The notes beneath the pieces are model-generated. The model was given only the letters and a program-made list of their open reading frames with translations, was not told the origin of the DNA and made no database searches. A DNA stretch of 7,879 nucleotides from Chloroflexia bacterium. GTDB lineage: Bacteria > Chloroflexota > Chloroflexia > Thermomicrobiales > UBA6265. Shown here in pieces: positions 1 through 6,193 of this stretch. The stretch spans positions 1 through 7,879 of the forward strand of contig JACCYK010000539.1 in assembly GCA_013696525.1 (NCBI GenBank), written 5' to 3'. Made by a program: the position numbers and the translations under genes. Numbering within the stretch: the stretch's first letter is position 1; the number at the start of each line of letters is the position of its first letter.

Positions 1-536
1 GCGTACCATTCATCCTCGAGCGCGGAATCGAGGCGGGCGCCATAGATCGGCTCGCCGTAGAGCTCGATCATCTCATTGACGATGTCGGTGACCGGCTGGA
101 CCACGCCGAGGGTGACGTAGTTGCGGACACCCCCCTCGTGGATCAGCAGGTCCGGCGGGTTGCCGGCCTGAACCGAGCCCAGCAGCACCTGGTTGAGGTC
201 GCCGCCGCCCTGGTAGCCGGCGACGTCGGTGATCTCGATCGCCCAGCCGTTGAGCTCGGCGTAGGCTTCGAGCTCGGCCCGCATGAAGGCGTTGTGGTCG
301 GGATGGAAGTCGTCTTTGAGCAGCACCCGGAGGGTGCCGTCGACCGTGGCGGTCGACGGTGTGCGCTCGATCTCCTGGGCGGCGGCCCGGCTGGGCATCC
401 TCGCCAGCCAGGGGGCGGCGGCCAGACCGGCGCCGGCCAGGGCCGAGCGTTGCAGCAACCGGCGGCGATTTGCTCGGCCACGCTCGAGGGATGAGCGCAG
501 CAACGGCGAATGAAAGCGGTCCTCGCGTTCGTGCAT
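1..536 (-). CDS. Extracellular solute-binding protein of a second ABC transporter (N-terminal part, cut by the window edge)
   Basis: The reading frame stays open from an ATG at 536 to the left edge, giving about 178 residues of the N-terminus. The start is supported by a GAGGAG Shine-Dalgarno at 544-549, 7 nt from the ATG. The product opens with a twin-arginine-type leader: an RRR cluster at residues 24-26, a hydrophobic stretch (SALAGAGLAAAPWLA) and an alanine-rich cleavage zone ending AAAQ near residue 54. There is no cysteine in a lipobox position. The mature part begins like an ABC sugar-binding protein: a strand (TLRVLLKDDF), a helix with an FMRAELEAYAELN-type segment, and GNPPDLLIHEGG, the usual 'PDL' element of family 1 solute-binding proteins. 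The protein is clearly different in sequence from the binding protein at 2714-4030. It follows permease 2 but has its own promoter (649-678), so it probably starts a second transport operon continuing left. The substrate cannot be told; a carbohydrate is the default inference. Confidence 0.85.
   Translation of the reverse strand, partial: MHEREDRFHSPLLRSSLERGRANRRRLLQRSALAGAGLAAAPWLARMPSRAAAQEIERTPSTATVDGTLRVLLKDDFHPDHNAFMRAELEAYAELNGWAIEITDVAGYQGGGDLNQVLLGSVQAGNPPDLLIHEGGVRNYVTLGVVQPVTDIVNEMIELYGEPIYGARLDSALEDEWY
337..359. repeat. Perfect intragenic inverted repeat (10-bp arms, 3-nt centre)
   Basis: CCGTCGACCG at 337-346 is the exact reverse complement of CGGTCGACGG at 350-359, separated by TGG. 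It lies in the coding sequence of the partial binding protein, in codons for the segment just after the signal peptide (STATVDG). In mRNA it could fold into a tight, GC-rich stem-loop. It may be chance arising from Thr/Val/Asp codon choice at high GC. Confidence 0.6.
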
Positions 537-648
537 CTTCGCACTCCTCGATCTTGCGCCGCGGCGCGCCACTTCCTCCGCATGGTCGTCGGAGCATTCT
601 TCGACTGACCCACCGGCGCCGGAGGGATTTCGCCATTGGTGAGACTGA

Positions 649-678
649 ATGGTATGGCCCGCTTCATCACCCTGTCAA
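649..678 (-). promoter_or_regulatory. Sigma70-type promoter for the second binding-protein gene
   Basis: On the minus strand a perfect -35 box TTGACA (673-678) is followed after 18 bp by TACCAT (649-654), which matches the -10 consensus at 4 of 6 positions. Transcription would begin near position 642, giving a leader of about 105 nt before the ATG at 536. The site lies in the 201-bp gap between the end of permease 2 (738) and the start of the partial binding-protein gene. This argues that the latter is a separate transcription unit, although read-through from the upstream operon is not excluded. Confidence 0.55.
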
Positions 679-702
679 GCCAGCCGGTTGGTGCCCGGGG
701 AT

Positions 703-729
703 GGCAATTGGTCCGGCCCGCCAATTGCC
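703..729. repeat. Perfect inverted repeat just downstream of permease 2: hairpin or operator
   Basis: GGCAATTGG (703-711) and CCAATTGCC (721-729) are exact reverse complements around a 9-nt centre. The element begins 9 nt after the stop codon of permease 2 (minus-strand sense) and lies upstream of the -35 box at 673-678. A 9-bp stem could end or protect the 3' end of the transporter mRNA, but no T-run follows on the minus strand, so it is not a standard intrinsic terminator. It could equally be a regulator site for the next promoter, centred about 75 bp upstream of its predicted start. Confidence 0.5.
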
Positions 730-737
730 CGCGACGC

Positions 738-1619
738 TCAGCCCTTGATGCCGGAGAGGCGGACGCCTTCGACGATGTAGCGCTGCATGATGAGGAAGAT
801 GACGACCAGGGGCAGGGCGCCGACGGCGGCGCCCATGAAGAGCATGGGCAGGTTGATGGTTTGGGCGGTGAGGAAGGTGGAGAGGACGACTTGGACCGTC
901 CAGCTCGAGGGGCTGCGGCCGACGACGAGCGGCCAGAGGAAGGCGTTCCAACTATTGATAAAGCTCAGCACGCCGAGGGCGATCAGGATGCCCATCGAGT
1001 TCGGCAAGAGGAGCCGGCCGTAGATGCCGAAGTAGCCGAGGCCGTCGAGCCGGCCCGCCTCTTCGATCTCGACCGGGAAATCGAGGTAGAACTGGCGGAA
1101 GAGGAAGACGGCGAAGGCGCTGAACAGGCCCGGGATGACGATCCCCCAGATGGTGTTGACCAGGCCCAGGTTCGCCACCACCACGTAGCTGGGGACGAAG
1201 GTGACGGCGCTCGGCACCATCAGGGTCGAGAGGATGACGAAGAAGACGAGGGTCTTGCCGCGGGCCGGAATCCGGGCCAGGGCGTAGCCGGCCATCGAGG
1301 CGAAGAGGGTCTGGAAGACTAGGTTGACGATGGCGATGATGGCGGAGTTGCGCAGGCCGCTGCCCATCGGGGCCGAGGCGTCGTTGAACAGCACCTCGAG
1401 GTTGCTCCATTGGGGCATGGCCGGCCACCAGGACCACTCAAAGGAGGTGATCTCCGGCTGGGTCATCAAGGCGTTGCGGACGATCAGGTAGAACGGAAAG
1501 AGGAACAGGATCGTCAGCGCGACCAACACGACATAACGAAGGATTTCGCCCCACCGGATCCGGAGCCGCCGCGCCGGTGACGCGGGGAGCGTTGGATTGA
1601 CTCCGGGCACGGTCGCCAT
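738..1619 (-). CDS. Sugar ABC transporter permease, MalG/UgpE-like (permease 2)
   Basis: Inner-membrane subunit of a CUT1-type importer that forms the translocation channel with permease 1. The 293-aa length is normal for MalG-like permeases. About six membrane helices are visible, including residues 28-50, 93-115, 123-143, 155-175, 207-230 and 256-278. The cytoplasmic EAA loop, which docks to the ATPase, is at about 187-206 (EAGRLDG, then a GR-LLP ending). The C-terminus ends in GIKG, close to the typical ending of this subunit class. The ATG at 1619 is preceded by GGGAGG (1625-1630) with 5-nt spacing. The gene starts 16 nt after the permease 1 stop, so the two are surely co-transcribed. No ATP-binding subunit follows; the next gene downstream is another binding protein with its own promoter. 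The transported sugar cannot be read from the sequence. Confidence 0.93.
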   Translation of the reverse strand: MATVPGVNPTLPASPARRLRIRWGEILRYVVLVALTILFLFPFYLIVRNALMTQPEITSFEWSWWPAMPQWSNLEVLFNDASAPMGSGLRNSAIIAIVNLVFQTLFASMAGYALARIPARGKTLVFFVILSTLMVPSAVTFVPSYVVVANLGLVNTIWGIVIPGLFSAFAVFLFRQFYLDFPVEIEEAGRLDGLGYFGIYGRLLLPNSMGILIALGVLSFINSWNAFLWPLVVGRSPSSWTVQVVLSTFLTAQTINLPMLFMGAAVGALPLVVIFLIMQRYIVEGVRLSGIKG

Positions 1620-1635
1620 CGTTGCCTCCCGCCGC

Positions 1636-2547
1636 TTAGGTCGACCGGCCGAAGCCGAAGAAGCGGCCCTGGAGCAGGGTCACGCCGACAATGATCGCGG
1701 TCAGGATGAAGGCGCCGGCCGTGCCCCGGCCGTAATCTTGATCGCCGAGCGCGACCTGATAGAGATAGACGAGGGGGGGCCGGGCCAAGGAGCGGTTGCC
1801 GGCCGAGGCGGCGGTGCCGCCCATGATGTTCCAGAACTCGTCAAACGCCTGGAAGGCGGCGATGAAGTTCAGGAGGAGGACGGCGACCAGCGTGTTCCGC
1901 AGCATCGGCAGGGTGATGTGGCGGAAGGTCATCCAGCCGGAGCGGGCGCCATCGACGAAGGCGGCCTCGTAGAGCGAGCGCGGGATCTCTTGCAAACCGG
2001 CGATGAAGATAATCATGTAGAGGCCGACCTGGAGCCAGAGCCGGACCGTGACCAGGACCAGCCAGTACCAGGGCGGGTTGCTGCTCGTGATCCAGGAGAT
2101 CGGCGCCTCGATCCCGAACCACTCGTAGAGCACCACGTTCATCACCCCGGAGGGGACGCCGCTGAACAGGCCCATCCGCCAGATCAGCGAGGCGATCACA
2201 TAGGAAATGGCGGTCGGGATGAAAAAGGCGGTGCGGAAGATGCCGCGGCCCCACCCGGCGCCATTGACCAGCATCGCCAGTCCCAGTGAGGCGAACAGCG
2301 TCAGCGGCACGATGAAAATGGTAAAGATGATGATCGTGATCAGCGAATCTTGAAACTGCGGGCTTTGCAGCATGAAGGCGTAGTTGTCGAGACCGATGAA
2401 GTTGCCGATATCGACCGAGTTGCGGGCATCGGACAGGCTGAGGAGAAAGCCCCAGCCAATCGGGACGAAGGTGAAGACGAGCAGCCCGAGCAAAATGGGG
2501 GCCATGAAGACCCAAAAAGCGAAGGTGGCCTCCCGCTTCGTCCCCAT
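1636..2547 (-). CDS. Sugar ABC transporter permease, MalF/UgpA-like (permease 1)
   Basis: Partner membrane subunit of the CUT1 importer. The protein has 303 aa and about six membrane helices: residues 10-33, 68-93, 105-126, 160-183, 215-236 and 277-296. The N-terminus (FWVFMAPILLGLLVFTFVPI) is the characteristic first helix of UgpA-type permeases, and IGLDNYAFML matches the common 'GL-NY' element that follows it. The EAA coupling loop is at about 194-214 (EAAFVDGA, then a TLP ending after the ITLP motif). The ATG at 2547 has an AGGGGG-type ribosome site 5 nt upstream. It sits between the binding-protein gene and permease 2 in the same orientation. The 166-bp gap to the binding-protein gene holds a long hairpin and a short tandem repeat. 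The hairpin may lower permease expression relative to the binding protein (inference). Confidence 0.94.
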   Translation of the reverse strand: MGTKREATFAFWVFMAPILLGLLVFTFVPIGWGFLLSLSDARNSVDIGNFIGLDNYAFMLQSPQFQDSLITIIIFTIFIVPLTLFASLGLAMLVNGAGWGRGIFRTAFFIPTAISYVIASLIWRMGLFSGVPSGVMNVVLYEWFGIEAPISWITSSNPPWYWLVLVTVRLWLQVGLYMIIFIAGLQEIPRSLYEAAFVDGARSGWMTFRHITLPMLRNTLVAVLLLNFIAAFQAFDEFWNIMGGTAASAGNRSLARPPLVYLYQVALGDQDYGRGTAGAFILTAIIVGVTLLQGRFFGFGRST

Positions 2548-2572
2548 TCCGTCCCCCTGGCGGTCGTCACAA

Positions 2573-2593
2573 GTCGTGAGTCGTAAGTCGTGA
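2573..2593. repeat. Heptanucleotide tandem repeat, three units of GTCGTRA
   Basis: The units GTCGTGA (2573-2579), GTCGTAA (2580-2586) and GTCGTGA (2587-2593) follow one another without a gap. A degenerate copy, GTCGTCA, lies at 2563-2569. Equivalently, AAGTCGTGAG occurs at 2571-2580 and again at 2585-2594. The array lies in the leader of permease 1, about 26-46 nt before its start codon. Confidence 0.7.
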
Positions 2594-2626
2594 GAACGAC
2601 CACGGGCGCCGGCGCCGCGAGATCGA

Positions 2627-2685
2627 CCCCTACCCCCAATCCCGCGGGGGAACGATCGTGTCTCCCCACGGGTTGGGGGTAGGGG
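2627..2685. repeat. Large near-perfect inverted repeat (hairpin) between binding-protein and permease genes
   Basis: CCCCTACCCCCAATCCCG (2627-2644) pairs with CGGGTTGGGGGTAGGGG (2669-2685) over 17 bp with a single bulged base. Inside the loop GGGGA (2647-2651) can pair with TCCCC (2663-2667), extending the stem around a short apical loop. It begins 28 nt downstream of the binding-protein stop codon in the minus-strand sense and no T-run follows. It fits an operon-internal RNA structure that stabilises the upstream message or partly stops transcription, which is well known between abundant binding-protein and scarce permease genes. It might also be a genome-wide interspersed repeat. Confidence 0.7.
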
Positions 2686-2713
2686 GTTGAGCGCCGCGCG
2701 GCCCGCGGCAGGG

Positions 2714-4030
2714 TTAGGCGAGGTTGCGGTCCAGCTCGGCCTGGCACTGCTCGGCGGCGGTGGCCACGGTCTCCTCGATGTCCGCCCCGGAGTTGAGAAT
2801 GTTGGAGAGGGCGTCGGTGATGATCGTGTTCATGGCGCCGGTCCAGAGCGGGCCGAGGACCCGGCCGTGCTCGTTCAGGATCGTGACCGCTTCGGCCGGG
2901 GCGCCGCTCTGCAGCGGCTCGGCCGACTCGGCGGCGCTGATCCGGGGCGGCACATGGAAGCCGTAGGCGAGGTTCCAATCCTGCTGGGCGGCGGTGTTCT
3001 CGATCCAGAGCCAGCGGACGAACTCCTTCGACTCCTCGATGTGCTGGCCGCGGGCGTTGACCATCTCGGTCCAGCCGCCCCAGAAGGTGGCGGGGCTGCC
3101 GTCGCCATCGAGCGCCGGCCAGGGCACGACGCCAAAATCATCGCCGAGCGCGGCCTGGATGCCGGGCATGGCCCAGAGGCCGGTCCACTGCATCGCGGTC
3201 AGGCCCTGGTTGAAGGCGGAGGGATCCCACCAGTCGGTGGGGGCGCCGACGAGGAGGGCGCCGCTGCCGTGCAGCTCCCGCACCTTCTGATAGGCGACCA
3301 CGGTCCGCTCGTTGCCAAAGGTGATCTCGTTGTTGGCGGCATCGAGGAATTCCACGCCAGCCGACCAGGGGGCGATGTGGATCAGGGCGCTGACGCCGCC
3401 GTCATTACCCAGGAAAAGCCCCTTGACCCGGCCGGTATCCAGCGCCTGGGCGGCGGCGATCAGCTCATCCATCGTGGTTGGCGGGGCGATGCCGGCCTCG
3501 TCGAGGATGCTGCGCCGGTAGTAGAGCAAGCCGAGGTCGTCGAGCATCTTGACGCCGTAGATGGAGTCGTTGATGGTCGCGGCGGCGATGTTGACCGGGT
3601 TGAAGTCGGCCATCACCTCCTCGGTGAAGAGGTCGTCCAGGGGCTCGATCTGGCCGGCATCGACCATCGCCAGCGAGGGGGAACCCTCGAACACGTCCGG
3701 CCCGTCATCGGTCAGCAGGGCGGCGGGCAAGGCGGTGGCGGAATAGTCGCCCGGCACCCAGACCATCTCGACGGTGACGTCGGGGTTGACCTCGGAGTAC
3801 TCGGCGGCATAGCGGGCGGCGGCCTCTTGAGTGCCCGCTTCGCCATACTGGTGATACCACTGGGTCAGGGTGACGGCGTCTTGGGCGCGAACGGAGCGGG
3901 CCGAGCGGCCGGCGGCGGCGAGGCCGGCGGCGCCGGCCGAGGCGGCGATCATGTGCCGCCGGTTGAGCTTCAATTGGCGGGCATAGCGGGATGCGTCCAT
4001 CATCGTCGGGGATTTCACGCCGGTCATCAT
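2714..4030 (-). CDS. Sugar ABC transporter substrate-binding protein (family 1, UgpB/MalE-like)
   Basis: Exported binding protein that captures the sugar and delivers it to permeases 1 and 2. The length of 438 aa is typical. Residues 23-28 (NRRHMI) with the hydrophobic AASAGAAGLAAAG stretch and a VRAQ cleavage zone near residue 50 form a Tat-type signal peptide; no lipobox cysteine is present. The mature domain starts with VTLTQWYHQYGE, and continues with a helix rich in AA-RYAAEYSEVNPD (residues 71-84) and GPDVFEG (110-116). Further on, IYGVKMLDDLGLLYYRRSILDEAG (157-180) is the hallmark hinge region of family 1 binding proteins. Tryptophans at 222, 267, 268, 282 and 286 are candidate sugar-stacking residues. 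Two adjacent ATGs open the frame (4030 and 4027). The AGGAGG at 4033-4038 is 2 nt from the first but 5 nt from the second, so translation more likely begins at 4027. It is the first gene of the operon driven from 4111-4139. Confidence 0.93.
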   Translation of the reverse strand: MMTGVKSPTMMDASRYARQLKLNRRHMIAASAGAAGLAAAGRSARSVRAQDAVTLTQWYHQYGEAGTQEAAARYAAEYSEVNPDVTVEMVWVPGDYSATALPAALLTDDGPDVFEGSPSLAMVDAGQIEPLDDLFTEEVMADFNPVNIAAATINDSIYGVKMLDDLGLLYYRRSILDEAGIAPPTTMDELIAAAQALDTGRVKGLFLGNDGGVSALIHIAPWSAGVEFLDAANNEITFGNERTVVAYQKVRELHGSGALLVGAPTDWWDPSAFNQGLTAMQWTGLWAMPGIQAALGDDFGVVPWPALDGDGSPATFWGGWTEMVNARGQHIEESKEFVRWLWIENTAAQQDWNLAYGFHVPPRISAAESAEPLQSGAPAEAVTILNEHGRVLGPLWTGAMNTIITDALSNILNSGADIEETVATAAEQCQAELDRNLA

Positions 4031-4110
4031 TGCCTCCTGGCGCCCTCATCGCTGAGGACGGTGTGTACGTCCAACCTCGGGCCATCATCGCTGGGGCGGC
4101 GACTGCGTGC

Positions 4111-4139
4111 AATCTATGCCCGGCCGGGCACCGTGTCAA
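4111..4139 (-). promoter_or_regulatory. Sigma70-type promoter of the sugar ABC transporter operon
   Basis: On the minus strand the perfect -35 box TTGACA (4134-4139) is separated by exactly 17 bp from TAGATT (4111-4116), a 4-of-6 match to the -10 consensus. Transcription should begin near 4104, leaving a leader of about 75 nt before the binding-protein start. The leader contains the 9-bp direct repeat CAGCGATGA twice and a small GGACG/CGTCC hairpin. The whole site is in the 181-bp gap between the PLP enzyme gene and the transporter genes, which separates the two transcription units. Confidence 0.75.
4117..4130. promoter_or_regulatory. Perfect 14-bp palindrome in the promoter spacer: likely repressor operator
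   Basis: TGCCCGGCCGGGCA equals its own reverse complement, fills 14 of the 17 spacer bases and abuts the -10 box. A dimeric repressor bound here would block RNA polymerase, the usual logic for sugar-inducible transport operons. TG...CA ends and an even-length dyad are reminiscent of LacI-family operators, but the centre lacks their usual A-CG-T core, so the family is left open. No regulator gene is in the window. Confidence 0.55.
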
Positions 4140-4165
4140 ATAAAGGTGCGAGCAGCGGCAAGCGA

Positions 4166-4194
4166 GTGTTGGGCGATCGTCGCGCCCGCCACAC
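4166..4194 (-). terminator. Weak hairpin after the PLP enzyme gene, possible transcript end
   Basis: Downstream of the TGA at 4212-4214 the minus strand can pair GTGT (4191-4194) with ACAC (4166-4169) and GGGCG (4183-4187) with CGCCC (4171-4175) around a 7-nt loop. There is an internal bulge and no T-tract, so termination here is only a suggestion based on its position between two transcription units. Confidence 0.25.
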
Positions 4195-4211
4195 GAGGTA
4201 ACGATCGGTGG

Positions 4212-5615
4212 TCAGGCCCGCTGGACACGGGCGGCGAGGTCGAGCATCACCGCCAGGCTCCGTTCGACGTCTTCGTCGGTGGTGGCCCAGGAGGAGACGC
4301 TGATCCGCATCGCGGTCCGCCCCTGCCAGACGGTGCCGCCGCACCAGCAGGTGCCGTCCGCCTGGAGAGCGGCAATCACCTGGCGGGTTTGCTCCGGGCT
4401 GCCAAAGGAGACGAGCACCTGGTTCAGCTCGACCTCGTTCAGGATCTCGTGGCCGGCGGCGGCGAGCCCCGCCGCGAAGCGGGAAGCGTGGCGGCAGCAG
4501 CGCTCGATCAGCTCCGCCAGCCCGCTCCGGCCGAGCGACCGCAACGCGGCCCAGACCTCCACGCCCCGCGCCCGGCGCGACATCTCCGGCGTGCAATCAC
4601 CTGGCTCGCGCCGCTCCGAGGTGACGAGATAGGCGGCGGTGACGCCCATCGCCGCCCGCAACGCATTCGCATCGCGGACGAACACGATGCCGCTGTCATA
4701 AGGGACGTTGAGCCATTTGTGGGCATCGGTCGCCCATGAATCCGCCGCCGCGATGCCCTCGGCCAGGTGGGCCCGCCCCGGCGCGGCGGCCGCCCACAGG
4801 CCGAAGGCGCTATCGACATGGACCCAGGCGCCGTGGTCGTGAGCGCGGGCGGAGATGTCCGCGATCGGGTCGAAGGCGCCGGAGTTGACGTTGCCGGCCT
4901 GGGCACAGACGATCGTTGGCCCCGTCAGCGCGGGAAGCGCGCCGGCCCGCATCCGGCCCTGCCCATCGACCGGAACCCGAACCACCCGCTCGCGGCCGAA
5001 GCCGGCCAGGCTGAGCGCCTTCAGGACCGAGACATGCACCTCGTCGCCGACGACGATCGTCACCGGCGGCGCCCCGAACAGCCCGTCCGCTTCCACATTC
5101 CAGCCGGCGCGGGCCAGCACCGCGTGCCGTGCCGCCGCCAGGGCGGTGAAGTTGGCCATCGTGGCGCCGGTGACGAAGCCGGCGGCGGCATCCGGGGGGA
5201 GGCCGAGCAGGTCCAGCAGCCAGCCCCGGGCAACCTCTTCCAGATAGGCGGCGCCGGGCGCCAGCGCCACCAGGCCGGCATCCTGATCCCAGGCCGCGGT
5301 GAGCCAGTTGGCGGCGACCGCCGCCGGCAGCGCCCCGCCGATCACAAACCCGAAGTAGCGGCCGCCGGCGGTGGCGGTGGTCGCCGGGGAGCCGATCTCA
5401 TCCAGCAGGGCAATAACCTCGTTCGGATCGGTCGGCTGGTCCGGCAGCGGCTCATCGAGGCCGGCCAGCCGGGCCAGCGCGGCCGGCGTCGCGGTAACCG
5501 GGCGCTCATCCAGACCATCCAGATAGCGAATCGCGCGCTCCGCCGTCTGCCGCAGGAGTGCGGTCCGCGGTGCAACATGTCCACGAAAGCGGCTGTCGGT
5601 GGTCGATGTGCTCAT
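4212..5615 (-). CDS. Group II pyridoxal-phosphate-dependent decarboxylase family enzyme
   Basis: Cytoplasmic fold-type I PLP enzyme related to aromatic amino acid, glutamate and histidine decarboxylases; 467 aa is normal. Visible landmarks in order: GGRYFGF (84-90), the glycine-rich phosphate-binding region TGATMANFTAL (149-159), H194 in DEVHVS for stacking on the cofactor, and HVDSAFG (266-272) with D268 for the pyridine nitrogen. TDAHKWLN (296-303) carries Schiff-base Lys300, and the C-terminal signature is SRRARGVEVWAALRSLG (346-362). Tyr329 lies where family members carry the catalytic-loop tyrosine. The segment QAGNVNSGAFDP (239-250) has GNVN where characterised decarboxylases have GTT, which suggests a separate subfamily of unknown substrate. 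Decarboxylation of an L-amino acid is the default role, but an aminotransferase-like or lyase activity is possible. The ATG at 5615 has no good ribosome site, yet no better start is apparent. It stands alone, 181 bp from the transporter operon and 101 bp from the cassette. Confidence 0.9.
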   Translation of the reverse strand: MSTSTTDSRFRGHVAPRTALLRQTAERAIRYLDGLDERPVTATPAALARLAGLDEPLPDQPTDPNEVIALLDEIGSPATTATAGGRYFGFVIGGALPAAVAANWLTAAWDQDAGLVALAPGAAYLEEVARGWLLDLLGLPPDAAAGFVTGATMANFTALAAARHAVLARAGWNVEADGLFGAPPVTIVVGDEVHVSVLKALSLAGFGRERVVRVPVDGQGRMRAGALPALTGPTIVCAQAGNVNSGAFDPIADISARAHDHGAWVHVDSAFGLWAAAAPGRAHLAEGIAAADSWATDAHKWLNVPYDSGIVFVRDANALRAAMGVTAAYLVTSERREPGDCTPEMSRRARGVEVWAALRSLGRSGLAELIERCCRHASRFAAGLAAAGHEILNEVELNQVLVSFGSPEQTRQVIAALQADGTCWCGGTVWQGRTAMRISVSSWATTDEDVERSLAVMLDLAARVQRA

Positions 5616-5716
5616 TGCAGTGCTATGCCCCTGTGCCTCGCCGAAGGCTACTCATCGTTCGCCAGACTCGTGGAAGACATGCCCAAGTCCAGATCACCCG
5701 TCGTGGCCGGTCAGAG

Positions 5717-6193
5717 CTAAGCAACCCCGCCATCATTCGTGGGATTCTTGGTGGCAGCCCAGTACCCCACGAGGGCGCCAAGGATCAGCGTGATCAGCGA
5801 CTGTCCCCACCGTTGAATCGCGTCGTCCGGGCTGAGAAAGACGGCAAGGCAGCCAATGATCAGGCCGGCTCCTGTTCCGATGAGGACCACCTTGAATATA
5901 TTCCGCTCTCGATCTCGCCGGTCCTGAAATTGTTTCGCTTCACGATCGCGTCGAGCATCCTTGTCCTTCGCCTCTTGGAGGAAGTGGTGCTCCGATGCAA
6001 TCCGTTCAAGGTGCTGGACATGAAGCGTTGTTTGGGTCTTCAGGCCTTGATCACTGAGCTCAAGATAAGGACGTTGCTCGCCCTCGCCCTGGCTATCAGT
6101 GATGACGATCCCCTGAAACGATGTCGCGGACGAAGCCGCCATCGCGAGAGAATCGGTGACAACGTTCGGCGAAGCATCGGGCTCGTCCGTCAT
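5717..6193 (-). CDS. Hypothetical protein with coiled-coil-like segment and two C-terminal membrane helices
   Basis: A 158-aa protein I do not recognise. Residues 1-45 are polar and probably flexible. Residues about 50-97 are highly charged and helical, with an EAKDKDARRDREAK-type segment and a run of Arg/Asp, and may form a coiled coil. Two hydrophobic helices follow at about 99-120 (VVLIGTGAGLIIGCLAVFL) and 130-147 (QSLITLILGALVGYWAAT), joined by a short SPDDAIQRWG loop. The positive charge before helix 1 and after helix 2 predicts that both ends face the cytoplasm. The ATG overlaps the stop of the upstream gene (ATGA, 6190-6193) and has no clear ribosome site of its own, so translation is probably coupled. 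It resembles small holin-like or membrane-anchor proteins only in layout, and no function can be assigned. GC content is lower than in the flanking genes, suggesting transfer. Confidence 0.75.
   Translation of the reverse strand: MTDEPDASPNVVTDSLAMAASSATSFQGIVITDSQGEGEQRPYLELSDQGLKTQTTLHVQHLERIASEHHFLQEAKDKDARRDREAKQFQDRRDRERNIFKVVLIGTGAGLIIGCLAVFLSPDDAIQRWGQSLITLILGALVGYWAATKNPTNDGGVA

Noticed and set aside
636..2289. Long plus-strand open frames at 636-1322 and 1597-2289 rich in Asp, Glu, Gly and Ala
   Set aside because: They are antisense shadows of the two permeases. Hydrophobic codons read backwards give acidic residues, and no ribosome site or family motif is present.
4117..4130. Treating the 14-bp palindrome as a terminator of the PLP enzyme gene
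   Set aside because: It has no usable loop as a hairpin, no T-tract follows, and it is placed exactly inside a promoter spacer.
2687..4201. A 504-codon open frame on the plus strand opposite the sugar-binding-protein gene
   Set aside because: It is antisense to a protein with clear family motifs, is Gly/Gly-Gly and Val rich with no recognisable domain, and is a usual by-product of high-GC codon use.
4767..5720. A 317-codon plus-strand frame opposite the PLP enzyme gene
   Set aside because: It has low-complexity Arg/Gly/Pro composition and is fully opposed to an enzyme with an intact catalytic motif set.
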